From NCBI RefSeq assembly GCF_004364125.1, contig NZ_SNZV01000001.1:124001-188000 (forward strand): DNA of 64,000 nt. Reading direction: 5' to 3'. A program made the position numbers and the translations under genes. A model generated the notes under the pieces. The model made no database searches. It saw only the letters and a program-made list of their open reading frames with translations, and was not told the origin of the DNA. This DNA comes from Sphingobacterium paludis. Its GTDB lineage: Bacteria; Bacteroidota; Bacteroidia; Sphingobacteriales; Sphingobacteriaceae. Of this stretch, positions 28,603 to 37,990 are shown piece after piece (position 1 is the stretch's first letter; each line of letters begins with the position of its first letter).

Positions 28603-29217
28603 ATGAAATTTAAAACTTTATTTGTTGCCGGTGTATGTGCCAGCGCTTTGTTAGCTTCTTGTAATCCACAGACTGCTAAAGAAAATCAATTAAAGTATAC
28701 GCATACAAGCTTAGCTGATGGCGACGCGTTTCAATTTTTTGAAATCGTAGGTGCTAAGGTTGTCTACGAGGCGGATTATGCGAAGTATGCACAAACTGCT
28801 GCTACTTCCGCGCAGGTAAGACAACTTGCTGCCAAAGCGCAAGAAGTTTATGCGGCGATCATACCGGGCTTGGATAGTTTGGCTATCTTGAAGCAAGTAG
28901 ATTTCCCGGTGAAAGGTGCGCAACCTTTTGCGGCTCCACATGAAACTGTACATTCCGCTGCTCATCAAAATCATGCAGCAGACTCGGCTACTGCGGATCT
29001 TCACGCCACTGCCAGCCATGATCATGCAGGCGCTTATTCCGATGAGAGCTATATGCACCATGTTCAACATGAGGCTGCGGCTATCAAAGACCAATTCGAA
29101 AGACTAACCCGTAATACAGACAAAGATCTTCGTTCCTTTGCTAAAGCTAATGTAGAAAAGGTTAACGAACTGTTTGTTATGGCCGGCGGAAAAGAAGATG
29201 CGCATGCGCACCACTAA
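28603..29217 (+). CDS. Histidine-rich lipoprotein with DUF4142-like helices
   Basis: 204 residues. The lipobox LLASC gives Cys20 as the lipid-bearing residue. A helical region follows (DAFQFFEIVGAKVVYEADYAKYA) that recalls the DUF4142 ferritin-like fold. Between about 105 and 155 lie more than ten histidines in HETVHSAAH, HQNHAAD and HDHAG clusters, and the protein ends in HAHH. This suggests metal binding in the envelope; it is inference. A good terminator follows. Confidence 0.75.
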   Translation: MKFKTLFVAGVCASALLASCNPQTAKENQLKYTHTSLADGDAFQFFEIVGAKVVYEADYAKYAQTAATSAQVRQLAAKAQEVYAAIIPGLDSLAILKQVDFPVKGAQPFAAPHETVHSAAHQNHAADSATADLHATASHDHAGAYSDESYMHHVQHEAAAIKDQFERLTRNTDKDLRSFAKANVEKVNELFVMAGGKEDAHAHH

Positions 29218-29238
29218 AAAATAACAATAATCAAATGG

Positions 29239-29270
29239 AAAGGGATGCAATTATTGTGTCCCTTTTTTTT
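29239..29270 (+). terminator. Terminator of the His-rich lipoprotein gene
   Basis: AAAGGGA and TCCCTTT pair around a 13-base loop and are followed by a long T run. Confidence 0.8.
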
Positions 29271-29371
29271 ATTTTTAGAGGTAAAATAATAATAAGTTAA
29301 CATCATATTAATATTGCATTTGTTATTATTGTAGAATTTAATGTCAAACACTAATTCCAAACATACTATTT

Positions 29372-30250
29372 GTGAGATACGGAGCAATAGATATCGGGTC
29401 GAATGCGGTTAGATTATTGATCGCGGAGGTCAACGAAGAAAGCAATCCAATAAAGTTTACAAAAGAAGCCCTCATTCGCGTTCCCCTGCGGCTGGGTGAC
29501 GACGCGTTTATCCATCAACATATATCGGTGCCAAAGTTCGAAAACATGGTAAAAACGATGCAGGCTTTTCGAAACTTGATGGACGTTTACCGCGTGAGTG
29601 ATTACATGGCCTGTGCAACATCTGCCATGCGCGATGCAGACAATGGTCCAGAGATCGTTAAAGCGTGCAGCAAGATAGGCATAGATATACAAATTATTGA
29701 CGGCGCAAAAGAAGCTGCTATTATCTACAATAGCAACCTGCAGGAAAATATGGACAAAAACAAAGTCTATCTTTATATTGATGTGGGTGGCGGGAGTACG
29801 GAGATATCATTGTTTGCAAATGCACAACTGGTAGCCTCGCGCTCGTTTAATCTGGGCACGATCCGCATCCTCGATAATCAAGATAGTCCAGACACTTGGG
29901 ACGATATGAAAAAGTGGGTGCGCGAACATACGAAAATCTATAAGAATATCTATGGCATCGGTACAGGTGGTAATATCAACAAGCTGTCGCGGATTGCAAA
30001 CGAGAAAATGGATAAGCCTATGTCTTATGCAAAGCTAAAAGCCATATACCTGTATTTAAGCTCCTATTCGCTGAAAGATAGAATTCATGTTTTAGGTTTG
30101 AAACAAGACCGCGCGGATGTTATTATACCAGCCGCGGAGATCTTCCTAACGATCATGAAAGTAGGTCATTTAAAAAATATTGTAGCCCCCAGAGTGGGTT
30201 TAGTCGATGGTATTATTCAGACTTTGATAGACAGGAACTTAGCAAAATAA
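29372..30250 (+). CDS. Ppx/GppA-family phosphatase
   Basis: 292 residues, GTG start, opening with YGAIDIGSNAVRLLIAEV, the phosphate-1 motif of the ASKHA fold. The second phosphate motif is YIDVGGGSTEISLF near 131-144. Such enzymes hydrolyse polyphosphate or convert pppGpp to ppGpp; the short length without the C-terminal HD domain makes the exopolyphosphatase role more likely. A tRNA-Leu gene follows. Confidence 0.85.
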   Translation: MRYGAIDIGSNAVRLLIAEVNEESNPIKFTKEALIRVPLRLGDDAFIHQHISVPKFENMVKTMQAFRNLMDVYRVSDYMACATSAMRDADNGPEIVKACSKIGIDIQIIDGAKEAAIIYNSNLQENMDKNKVYLYIDVGGGSTEISLFANAQLVASRSFNLGTIRILDNQDSPDTWDDMKKWVREHTKIYKNIYGIGTGGNINKLSRIANEKMDKPMSYAKLKAIYLYLSSYSLKDRIHVLGLKQDRADVIIPAAEIFLTIMKVGHLKNIVAPRVGLVDGIIQTLIDRNLAK

Positions 30251-30295
30251 CGCTATAAATTCTTTAAAATCTTTTCCGAATGTCCCAAAAAGCGT

Positions 30296-30303
30296 TACTT
30301 TTG
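30296..30303 (+). promoter_or_regulatory. -7 box before tRNA-Leu
   Basis: TACTTTTG fits TAnnTTTG and is 10 bases from the mature tRNA end. No clear -33 element was found. Confidence 0.5.
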
Positions 30304-30313
30304 CTAACGCAAT

Positions 30314-30396
30314 GCCCAGGTGGCGAAATTGGTAGACGCACCATCTTGAGGGGGTGGCGCCTTATGGGCGTGGCAGTTCGAATCTGCTCCTGGGCA
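30314..30396 (+). tRNA. tRNA-Leu (GAG)
   Basis: 83 bases. The acceptor arm GCCCAGG pairs with CCTGGGC. The anticodon loop TTGAGGG gives anticodon GAG at 30348-30350. A long variable arm (GCGCCTTATGGGCGT) fits tRNA-Leu. A strong terminator follows. Confidence 0.95.
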
Positions 30397-30402
30397 CATC
30401 AA

Positions 30403-30434
30403 AAAAAAGACTTTCCGCAGGGAGAGTCTTTTTT
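30403..30434. terminator. Bidirectional terminator after tRNA-Leu
   Basis: AAAAAAGACT with TTCC pairs with GGAG and AGTCTTTTTT around GCAG. Its T tracts can also serve the convergent Fe-S gene. Confidence 0.8.
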
Positions 30435-30465
30435 GTTATTGCGTGCATGCGCGCTCAAGCCCGAC

Positions 30466-31260
30466 TTACAATTTATTTGCTGCTGCGGTAATCTCCGCGA
30501 TGTCTAGTACTTGAATTTCCTGTTCTTTATCCTTCATTTTCACGCCGTCGCGAAGCATGGTCATACAAAAGGGACAGGCAGCGGCAACAATGTTTGCTTT
30601 TGAAGCCAGCACGTCTTCCATGCGCTCGATATTGACATCTTTTGTGCCCGCCTCTGGCTCTTTAAACATTTGTGCTCCGCCGGCACCGCAACAAAGGCCA
30701 TTACTCCTGCAGCGCTTTAGTTCTACCAAATCAGCGTCTAACACTTCCAGCGCCTTTCGCGGGGCTTCATAAACCTCATTGGCTCTTCCGAGGTAGCACG
30801 GATCATGGTAGGTAATGCGTTTTCCTTTGAAGCTATGACCATCAGCCGGTTTTAATTTTCCTTCGTCAATTAAGGATTGGATCAGCTGGGTGTGGTGGAT
30901 TACTTCGAAGTTACCACCCAGATTTGGGTATTCGTTTTTCAGGGTATTGAAACAGTGTGGACAAGCCGTCACAATTTTTTTGACGGCGTATCCCTCCAAA
31001 ATCTGTATGTTCGTCATGGCCTGCATCTGGAATAGGAACTCGTTGCCGGCGCGTTTCGCTGGGTCGCCTGTACAGCTTTCTTCCGTACCTAGTATGGCAT
31101 ACTTTATACCGACGTGATTTAATATCTTACAGATGTCTTTCGTGATACGCTGTGCACGCTCGTCAAAGCTGCCCGCGCATCCTACCCAGAACAAAAGGTC
31201 TGGTGTTTCTCCTTTGGCCAGCATTTCTGCCGCTGTAGGAATATGAAATGTCGTTTCCAT
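30466..31260 (-). CDS. HdrB/LutA-type CCG-domain iron-sulfur protein
   Basis: The start METTFHIP at 31260 is chosen because it lies 12 bases after the upstream gene's stop; a longer frame would overlap that gene by 46 bases. The 264-residue product has two CCG domains that end in CPHCFNTL and in LCCGAGGAQMF plus CPFCMTML. CCG domains bind unusual [4Fe-4S] clusters or metals in electron bifurcation and lactate-type dehydrogenases. It likely works with the membrane Fe-S protein encoded just upstream. Confidence 0.82.
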   Translation of the reverse strand: METTFHIPTAAEMLAKGETPDLLFWVGCAGSFDERAQRITKDICKILNHVGIKYAILGTEESCTGDPAKRAGNEFLFQMQAMTNIQILEGYAVKKIVTACPHCFNTLKNEYPNLGGNFEVIHHTQLIQSLIDEGKLKPADGHSFKGKRITYHDPCYLGRANEVYEAPRKALEVLDADLVELKRCRSNGLCCGAGGAQMFKEPEAGTKDVNIERMEDVLASKANIVAAACPFCMTMLRDGVKMKDKEQEIQVLDIAEITAAANKL

Positions 31261-31271
31261 ACGCTGTTGTA

Positions 31272-32558
31272 TTAAGAATTTGCCCAATTGGCTCTGTCTG
31301 CTGGTGAATATTTCCAAGGAGCGCCGTTGTTTTCTAGATTGCTCAGCATGGCGTTAATACTTGAGGGGCCTTGTGATTCTTCCATAATAGCATATTGGCG
31401 TAACCCCATAATAATCTCCAATGGATTGATATTGACAGGACATTGCTCGACACATGCATTACAGGTGGTGCATGCCCAGATTTCCTCCCGCTTGATGTAA
31501 TCATCCAGTAGCGACTTTCCATCATCGTGAAAGGTTTTGTTTGTATCGATGTTGCGGCCTACTTCCTCTAGGCGATCGCGCGTATCCATCATGATCTTGC
31601 GTGGCGATAGCAATTTACCGGTTATATTGGCAGGGCAGGCCGCGCTGCATCGTCCGCATTCGGTGCAGGTATATGCATCAAGCAAATTTTTCCAGGTGAG
31701 ATCGTGAACGTCCTTCACACCAAACCGTCCAACTTCCGCAGTTGGTGCAGGAACGGTGGGATCTATCATTGCTCGGACTTCCCCTGTCACCGAAGGCATG
31801 TTTTCAAACTTCCCCTTCGGTTCAAGTTTCGAGAAATAGGTGTTTGGAAAAGCCAGCACGATATGCAGGTGCTTTGATAAAGGCAAATAGTTCAGGAAAG
31901 CCAATACGCCGATGATATGAAACCACCACGCCGTGCGCTCGATGCTGATAAGCCAGTCGACGTTGTTCGGCAGCATTAGGGCTAAGTACTGGCTTATGGG
32001 GAAGGCGCCGGCCGTAGGATAATGGCCGAACGATTGCAATTTGTAATCAGCAGCATTCATCAGTAGAAATGCAGCCATCAGGAGTACCTCCGTTATCAGG
32101 ATAAGATTCGCGTCGGTCCTTGGCCATTTGGTCAATTCTCGGCCACCGAAGCGATAAATGCGCATCAAATTCCGGCGAATCAAGAAGATGACACAGCTGA
32201 CCAGTACGGCAAAAGCCAACAGCTCGAATGCATAGATTAAAAAACTATAGAAAGGACCCAAGAAGGAAAAGACCCGATGACTTCCAAACACACCGTCGAT
32301 AACAATCTCCAACATTTCTATGTTGATGATGCAAAAGCCAACGTATACGAAAAGATGTAAGATGGCCGGGAGGGGCTTTTTGAACATTTTATTCTGCCCA
32401 AAAGCAACCAATAACATCGTTTTTAAACGTCTTCCCGGCTGGTCATTGCGCTTTTCATCTTTTCCTAATTTGATGTTTCGATATATACGACGGGCATTTC
32501 GAGTAAAAAATGCGATGGCTGCAAGGAGCAAAATCAAAAAAATAACTTGACCGATCAT
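31272..32558 (-). CDS. Membrane electron-transfer protein, NarI/HdrE-like plus 2x[4Fe-4S]
   Basis: 428 residues. The N-terminal 240 residues hold five or six membrane helices with several histidines that could ligate heme b, as in NarI or HdrE. The C-terminal part has two ferredoxin clusters, CTECGRCSAACP near 296 and CTTCNACVEQCP near 361. This is the plan of HdrE/HdrC-type fusions. With the CCG protein downstream it forms an HdrDE-like unit that passes electrons between quinones and an unknown partner; the partner is inference. Confidence 0.82.
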   Translation of the reverse strand: MIGQVIFLILLLAAIAFFTRNARRIYRNIKLGKDEKRNDQPGRRLKTMLLVAFGQNKMFKKPLPAILHLFVYVGFCIINIEMLEIVIDGVFGSHRVFSFLGPFYSFLIYAFELLAFAVLVSCVIFLIRRNLMRIYRFGGRELTKWPRTDANLILITEVLLMAAFLLMNAADYKLQSFGHYPTAGAFPISQYLALMLPNNVDWLISIERTAWWFHIIGVLAFLNYLPLSKHLHIVLAFPNTYFSKLEPKGKFENMPSVTGEVRAMIDPTVPAPTAEVGRFGVKDVHDLTWKNLLDAYTCTECGRCSAACPANITGKLLSPRKIMMDTRDRLEEVGRNIDTNKTFHDDGKSLLDDYIKREEIWACTTCNACVEQCPVNINPLEIIMGLRQYAIMEESQGPSSINAMLSNLENNGAPWKYSPADRANWANS

Positions 32559-32641
32559 AAAATTCTTTCAGGTTCTAACAAATATAAAGATACAAATTAA
32601 TACTATGCTAGCATAATATTAATTTGGAGAGATTACAAATA

Positions 32642-32706
32642 AGTAGTGAGATTTTTGGTAGTGAGTAGTGAGTAGTGAGTATTGCGTAATGCGTAGTGGG
32701 TAATGC
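32642..32706. repeat. Simple GTAGTGAGTA-type repeats
   Basis: The stretch repeats GTAGTGAGTAGTGAGTA and then GCGTAATGCGTAGTGGG. Its reverse complement matches the CACTACTCACTACCC-like repeat family at 57.3-57.7 kb, so the family occurs at two sites in the window in opposite orientation. Confidence 0.65.
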
Positions 32707-32723
32707 GAAAACTGAACAGGAAT

Positions 32724-32838
32724 GACTCCACGGGGTCAAATGTATATAGCCACAAAATCCGCCATGATTTTCGACCCCACTAGGGGTCGGTTTTAAATTG
32801 TAAATGATTTGCTATCGATGTATGACCTCTACGAGGTC
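32724..32838. repeat. Three related palindromes, about 50 bases apart
   Basis: Palindromes at 32724-32737 (GACTCCACGGGGTC), 32772-32789 (CGACCCCACTAGGGGTCG) and 32824-32838 (GACCTCTACGAGGTC) share the frame GACC...GGTC. Such palindromes form small hairpins and are known as dispersed repeats in Bacteroidota. No gene lies between them. They sit in the 534-base gap downstream of rimK. Confidence 0.65.
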
Positions 32839-33092
32839 AATCAGTACGTATAACGTTTAGCGTGACAGGATCGCAATTCTTCTTTGTTGACTTTTTACTT
32901 TCAACTGCACGTTCCATTATTAAACGAAATGTCGCCTCAGTTTTGTTGCGTGTGCCATCATTTGCCTTCGCACTGTCCAATAAGGATGCAACAAAAATAA
33001 GCGACGATTTTTTTGCTTCCATTTTTAGGAAAAAAGGAAGGCCTTGTCCTGGCAAAGGGCGGAAGCATTAATTCTTCTCGCCCTCTGTAGAA

Positions 33093-34028
33093 TTAAAGTT
33101 TACTTTCTTTTTTGATTTTTCGCTTCGGCACCACTGGTTTCAACGCCTGTTTCGCTGCATACTGACCTTCTAGGTACGTAATTACTTCCAGCGCTATATC
33201 TTTGCCTGTGGCACTTTCTATGCCTTCCAGGCCGGGTGAAGAGTTCACCTCTAGAATAAGTGGCCCACGCGATGACGGCAGCATATCAACGCCAGCCACG
33301 GTTAGCCCCATGGCCTTCGCCGCGGAGATCGCGGTTTCCTTTTCTGCTCTGCTGAGTTTCACAATTTCTGCGGTGCCACCCCGGTGTAGGTTGGATCGGA
33401 ATTCGCCTTCCTTTGCCGTTCGCTTCATCGCGCCCACTACTTTGCCATCGACCACGAATGCACGTATATCTGTACCCTTCGCCTCTTTAATATATTCCTG
33501 GATAAGAATGTTATTTCCTAAACCATAAAAGGCTTCGATAACCGATGAAGCCGCTTTTTTTGTTTCGGCCAATACAACGCCGATACCCTGCGTTCCTTCC
33601 AATAGCTTAATCACCAGCGGCGCTCCGCCCACCATATTGATCAGGTCGTCTACGTCAGAGACGGAGCGGGCAAATCCCGTAATCGGGAGTCCCAGACCAG
33701 CACCAGACAAGATCTGCATACACCTCAGCTTGTCCCGCGAGCGCGTGATAGCTTGGCTGGGGTTGGCTGATACCACGTCCATAACTTCAAATTGGCGAAC
33801 GATGGCCGACCCATAGAAGGTTAATGACGATCCTATTCTTGGGATAATGGCATCAATATGTGATAGATCTTGACCTTTATAATGAATGGTGGGCTTTCCT
33901 TGTTGTATGCCCACATAGCATTTGCTATGGTCAATGACTTGACAGTTGTGTCCACGTGATTCGGCAGCCTCGACCAAGCGCTTTGTGGAATAGAGGTTTC
34001 TATTCGTCGATAATACGGCTATATTCAC
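33093..34028 (-). CDS. rimK: RimK-type ATP-grasp ligase (S6 glutamate ligase-like)
   Basis: 311 residues. The ATP-grasp core includes [16 protein letters not shown], the [15 protein letters not shown] loop, an [19 protein letters not shown] strand and [15 protein letters not shown] at about 261-275 with metal-binding residues. RimK adds glutamates to ribosomal protein S6. A gene for a retropepsin-like partner lies directly upstream on the same strand, a common pairing. The C-terminal [10 protein letters not shown] tail is basic and probably disordered. Confidence 0.85.
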   Translation of the reverse strand: MNIAVLSTNRNLYSTKRLVEAAESRGHNCQVIDHSKCYVGIQQGKPTIHYKGQDLSHIDAIIPRIGSSLTFYGSAIVRQFEVMDVVSANPSQAITRSRDKLRCMQILSGAGLGLPITGFARSVSDVDDLINMVGGAPLVIKLLEGTQGIGVVLAETKKAASSVIEAFYGLGNNILIQEYIKEAKGTDIRAFVVDGKVVGAMKRTAKEGEFRSNLHRGGTAEIVKLSRAEKETAISAAKAMGLTVAGVDMLPSSRGPLILEVNSSPGLEGIESATGKDIALEVITYLEGQYAAKQALKPVVPKRKIKKESKL

Positions 34029-34072
34029 TGAGAAAAATTTATTGAGATGAACAGATAAATCGATAATAAGTT

Positions 34073-34519
34073 TTAGGATATGTTTTTCGCCAGATGCTTT
34101 TTGGAAACGTCTACCAGAAATTTGCCACTGATAAAATTTCTACCTAATAGCATCGGGTAGGACATAGAGGATCGGTCTCTCACCGATAGTTTGATGGTAA
34201 ATAAGGTGTTGAATAGTTTTATTTTCGTTAAAAAAATGTGTCTCGTTTCAGCCTGCCCGAACGAGCTGCGCACGACGCGCTCGCGATGGATAGGGAATGT
34301 GAGCTGCACGACCTCCGCGTTGTCATCTTCCGGATGCCCCGCAATGTAGCAGCGGATGTAGCGATGTCCATCCTTTTCAAATACTTCGAAATCTTCGCAA
34401 TGGAGTACCGATGTTTCTGCACCCGTATCAATTTTCGCATAGATGTTGTACAATCCCAATTCTGGAAGATCTACCGTTTCAATACTACCAATAATACGTT
34501 TCTCTTTCAATACGACCAT
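34073..34519 (-). CDS. RimK-associated retropepsin-like aspartic protease (RimB-like)
   Basis: The ATG at 34519 is used; a GTG six bases upstream is a weaker choice. The 148-residue protein has the aspartic protease signature [14 protein letters not shown] near 26-39, and [15 protein letters not shown] as the second half of the fold. The family is annotated as ATP-dependent zinc protease but resembles retropepsins. RimB has been shown in other bacteria to trim glutamates added by RimK, which fits the adjacent gene. Confidence 0.82.
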   Translation of the reverse strand: MVVLKEKRIIGSIETVDLPELGLYNIYAKIDTGAETSVLHCEDFEVFEKDGHRYIRCYIAGHPEDDNAEVVQLTFPIHRERVVRSSFGQAETRHIFLTKIKLFNTLFTIKLSVRDRSSMSYPMLLGRNFISGKFLVDVSKKHLAKNIS

Positions 34520-34530
34520 TAGCACAGCGT

Positions 34531-35709
34531 TTATTCGTAAACAAACTCGCCATGGGGCGAACGGATGGTCACCTTTTTGCTGGATGCATCCTCAACCCGG
34601 CCTATAATTTGTGCAGCTATACCAAACGATTCTGACATAGCGATACAATCTGCAGCAATTTCTTCCGGAACATAGAGTTCCATACGATGTCCCATATTAA
34701 AGACCTTATACATCTCTTCCCAGTTCGTATTAGACTGTTCCTGAATAAGCTTAAAAAGTGGTGGAATCGGAAATAAGTTGTCTTTGATGATATGCACATC
34801 GTCCACAAAATGTAGGACTTTTGTTTGTGCTCCACCCGAGCAATGCACCATGCCGTCAATTTGCGCCCTATATTTATCCAATATGGCTTTGATAACTGGT
34901 GCGTAAGTTCGCGTGGGCGAAAGAACCAGTTTACCTGCTGAAACGGTCTGCTCGTTTGCTACAGTGATTTCATCCGTTAGTTTACATCCGCCGGCAAAAA
35001 CCAATTCGTAGGGAACGGCAGGATCATAACTTTCCGGGTATTTTTCTGCTACATATTTATGAAACACGTCATGACGTGCGGAGGTGAGGCCATTGGAGCC
35101 CATTCCGCCATTGTACTCTTTTTCGTAGGTTGCTTGCCCATAAGATGCCAAACCGACGATAACATTTCCAGCCTTAATTTTATGATTTGAAATCACTTCT
35201 TCGCGTTTCATACGGCATGTTACCGTACTGTCCACAATAATCGTCCGGACCAGATCACCCACATCAGCTGTTTCTCCACCGGTGGAGAAAATACCTAAAC
35301 CTAAATCGCGTAATTCCTGCAAGATCTCCTCGGTCCCGTTGATAATTTCAGCGATTACCTCGCCGGGTATCAGGTTTTTATTTCTCCCAATGGTGGATGA
35401 AAGCAAGATATTGTCTACAGCGCCAACACATAGTAGATCGTCTACATTCATAATAATTGCATCTTGCGCGATGCCTCGCCAAACAGAGATGTCGCCCGTT
35501 TCTTTCCAATATACATAGGCCAATGATGACTTTGTGCCCGCTCCGTCCGCGTGCATAATGTTGCACCAGGCAGCGTCATTGCCCAAAATATCGGGTATGA
35601 TCTTGCAGAAAGCTTTTGGGAAAAGCCCTTTATCAATGTTCTTGATAGCATTGTGCACATCCTCTTTTCCTGCGGATACACCTCGTTGGTTGTATTTTAA
35701 GTCTGACAT
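34531..35709 (-). CDS. purM: Phosphoribosylformylglycinamidine cyclo-ligase
   Basis: The start at 35709 (MSDLKYNQRG) is used. An in-frame extension to 36042 overlaps the glycosylase gene and is not typical of the family. The 392-residue enzyme makes 5-aminoimidazole ribonucleotide in purine synthesis. It has the AIRS fold, with MNVDDLLCVGA and STGGETADVGD in the ATP-binding part. The length fits the longer Bacteroidota PurM. It lies 11 bases upstream of the RimB-like gene. Confidence 0.9.
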   Translation of the reverse strand: MSDLKYNQRGVSAGKEDVHNAIKNIDKGLFPKAFCKIIPDILGNDAAWCNIMHADGAGTKSSLAYVYWKETGDISVWRGIAQDAIIMNVDDLLCVGAVDNILLSSTIGRNKNLIPGEVIAEIINGTEEILQELRDLGLGIFSTGGETADVGDLVRTIIVDSTVTCRMKREEVISNHKIKAGNVIVGLASYGQATYEKEYNGGMGSNGLTSARHDVFHKYVAEKYPESYDPAVPYELVFAGGCKLTDEITVANEQTVSAGKLVLSPTRTYAPVIKAILDKYRAQIDGMVHCSGGAQTKVLHFVDDVHIIKDNLFPIPPLFKLIQEQSNTNWEEMYKVFNMGHRMELYVPEEIAADCIAMSESFGIAAQIIGRVEDASSKKVTIRSPHGEFVYE

Positions 35710-35765
35710 CTTGCTTGCAAAAGTAACAAACACAATGCTATTCTTAAAACCGAAAAGAAAAGAAA

Positions 35766-36254
35766 TTAGGTTAGCACGGCATGGATGGTTTTCCAACGTT
35801 CCAAAAGCCGGTCTTGGTTGAAGCTGGCATTTGCTGGGCTGCTGCTGGGCAGTGTGTAGTAGCTTATTCCCTCGCTTCGCTGAAAATACTTGTCGAACAG
35901 TTTTTCCGCCTTTTGGCCGTTGAAAAAGATGGCTTGTATACCGGGTTGGGTTTCCAATAATTGGGGGATGGGGTTTGGCACTTCTTGTAAGATGTCCAAG
36001 TCCATACTCCCTTTGCGGAACGCGGTTTGACACACATCCCATAAAGCAATTCCATGTCTATGTAATAGCGCCAAACGCGCTGGATAATCCGTGGGCAGGT
36101 CCTCCTCAAACAGATGAAAGATAAGCTTCCAGAATCGATTCTGCGGATGGGCGTAATATTGCTGTTCAGCTAATGAACGATCACCGGGCAGCGAGCCCAA
36201 GATAAGCACCTTGCTGTTTGCTGGAACAATCGCATCAAAAGATTTCTTGATCAT
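35766..36254 (-). CDS. DNA-deoxyinosine glycosylase-like (UDG superfamily family 6)
   Basis: The start at 36254 (MIKKSFDAIV) is used; upstream codons look non-coding. The 162 residues include KVLILGSLPGDRSL and AEQQYYAHPQNRFWKLI, the N-terminal active-site region of family 6 hypoxanthine DNA glycosylases, then LWDVCQTAFRKGSMD and LPSSSPAN near the C-terminus, like the LPSTSPAN motif. It probably removes deaminated bases from DNA. It lies 56 bases upstream of purM. Confidence 0.84.
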   Translation of the reverse strand: MIKKSFDAIVPANSKVLILGSLPGDRSLAEQQYYAHPQNRFWKLIFHLFEEDLPTDYPARLALLHRHGIALWDVCQTAFRKGSMDLDILQEVPNPIPQLLETQPGIQAIFFNGQKAEKLFDKYFQRSEGISYYTLPSSSPANASFNQDRLLERWKTIHAVLT

Positions 36255-36922
36255 ACTTCGAATATAGCAAAAATAAAAATTGGCGACGATGCCTTTACTT
36301 GCCAGCCTATAACCTGTATGTTGCAATGTTTCATCCGATCAAAAATGCAGGAAGGATGGAATCTGTTTACGAATTGGTTCGTTGCTTGTACCTTTTTTTC
36401 ACAGTAAGCCCATACGCTTCTAGTAGGAGATAAACGCAAATGTGACTTTTATAACATAGGGGTTAAAAATTCATTAAAGTGAGGTCAAAAAATGGTCTAC
36501 ATCAGCCAAATAGATCATTGCTTTAATTGTTCATTCACTTGTTTTTGAATCACGCGCAATCGTGTGCGTAAAGGGATAAATAAAATATAGATTAACGCTA
36601 ATATTTTGCATTATTTATCTTAAATAATATTTTATATTCAATAGTATTATTTTAGTAACCTCAAGTTTGTTTCATATTTTTTAAAAAAATACTTTCTATA
36701 TTATGTATTAGTTGTATTTTTGTTAGGTACCAAGGCTGCTTGGCCAAGAGTACGATGCTTATGAAAATTACGCCATGCTGGTCAACCTGAGGATGGATTC
36801 GCTCAGGTTGATCAATGGTGATCATTATGGGATCGATAAGGATATTGTTAATTTTTTAGAAGGAGATATTAGGGTTCATCTCTTCGGCTGTGGCTTAGTT
36901 TGTTGCAGTTTGATCCAGCAGG
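36255..36922. other. Intergenic, about 670 bases, with a possible remnant frame
   Basis: A plus-strand frame from about 36727 runs through a stretch (QEYDAYENYAMLVNLRMDSL, then IDKDIVNFLEGDIRVHLFG) that reads like protein, but it has no start codon before 36775. It then runs into the 3' end of the GNAT gene on the other strand. It may be the remains of a gene. A TATTTTTG box lies at about 36714. A 9-base inverted repeat lies inside the frame (36782-36811). The left half is AT-rich without features. Confidence 0.3.
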
Positions 36923-37204
36923 CTAAAACAACACATCTTTATACTCCGCATTTTTATCAAACACACTCTTCGCATACGGGCAGAGCGGCATAATTTTCAC
37001 GTGTTTGTTTCTAGCAAATCCAATTCCTGCCAATACTAGTTTCTTGGCTAATCCTTGTCCATCAAACCCGTTCTTGACTTCGGTGTGGTCAATAATAAAT
37101 TTGGAATCGCCCGCCCAGGTATAGGTCATTTCGCCGGCGAGCTGCTCATCTACAAAAATTTCAAATTTCCCTTTTCGTCCATCGTTCTGTTTAATCTCAA
37201 TCAT
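36923..37204 (-). CDS. Small GNAT-fold acetyltransferase (NATD1/YjdJ-like)
   Basis: 93 residues. The short GNAT form consists of a DNGRKGKFEIFVDEQLAGEMTYT-like start, a DHTEV strand, the acetyl-CoA loop FDGQGLAKKLV at about 48-58 and a KIMPLCPYAKSVFDKN end. Such one-domain proteins bind acetyl-CoA; substrates are unknown. It faces the doubtful frame at 36775-36993 on the other strand. Confidence 0.82.
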   Translation of the reverse strand: MIEIKQNDGRKGKFEIFVDEQLAGEMTYTWAGDSKFIIDHTEVKNGFDGQGLAKKLVLAGIGFARNKHVKIMPLCPYAKSVFDKNAEYKDVLF

Positions 37205-37275
37205 GGTTTTCTATATTAAATGTGTGATCGTTTGTTTTCATCGATGCGATATTGCTGATGGGCACCTCCCTCAAG

Positions 37276-37941
37276 CTATTTGACTGTCACGAGTAGTTCG
37301 CTTTCAGCTATAGCCGCAGGTGTCAGAACCAGCATCTCCCATGGAATGGCGTTTCCATAGCGCTTTTTCAATTGGCTGCGTACGAGCGTGTGATCAACAT
37401 GAAGCTCCTTCATTTTTTGTAATCGTCCAATTTTGAGACCGGTAGCCTCTTCATAGACCTTATAGACCAACTCGGAACAATACATACGGTCATTTGTCCA
37501 CGCAAATGCTGCGTCGTAAGGCTTGCCTTCATACTGCTTCAGGGATACTTTCATTTTGGCTAAAGCTTCCTTGTCAAGCAGCGTTTGGGCATGGCGTAAG
37601 CGTTTAATATGAAAGGTTTTATTCATGCCTTGCGCAATCCAATTTTTTAAAAGCGTCTTCTTAACCGGCTGCACGGCCTCCCATACATAGATTTGATTGT
37701 GCTCACGCCATATGATTCCGCAATGCGAATAGGGCGAACCTGTGGCCAACATAATGGCTTTACTTTGTTCGGAAAGGGAGGTTTGGAAAATGATATCGCC
37801 ACTTTGAACGACATCCCACGAGATGCTGTCTCCGTAAAGGCTACTATGTGCTGAGGCAAGCAGATCAGTGCGCGCAACGGTGTAGCCCGTGCTAAGAAAC
37901 AGCATCAAGCCAAAACAGCAATACTCCCAACCTTTTTCCAT
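37276..37941 (-). CDS. YiiX-type permuted papain-like hydrolase
   Basis: 221 residues with an N-terminal membrane-type segment at about 8-24, which probably serves as signal peptide. The permuted NlpC/P60 fold shows GDIIFQTS and SPYSHCGII, then the catalytic-cysteine motif YCSELVYKVYE near 152-162. Members hydrolyse peptide or lipid substrates of the envelope. It lies 49 bases downstream of the DUF2383 gene on the same strand. Confidence 0.82.
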   Translation of the reverse strand: MEKGWEYCCFGLMLFLSTGYTVARTDLLASAHSSLYGDSISWDVVQSGDIIFQTSLSEQSKAIMLATGSPYSHCGIIWREHNQIYVWEAVQPVKKTLLKNWIAQGMNKTFHIKRLRHAQTLLDKEALAKMKVSLKQYEGKPYDAAFAWTNDRMYCSELVYKVYEEATGLKIGRLQKMKELHVDHTLVRSQLKKRYGNAIPWEMLVLTPAAIAESELLVTVK

Positions 37942-37990
37942 TGTTATGCAATTTATGCTAAAAATAGTAAAAAAGATGTAAAGTCTTTAG

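Noticed and set aside
32837..33071. Frames of about 70 residues on both strands downstream of rimK
   Set aside because: They overlap each other and fall in repeat-type sequence, with no family match.
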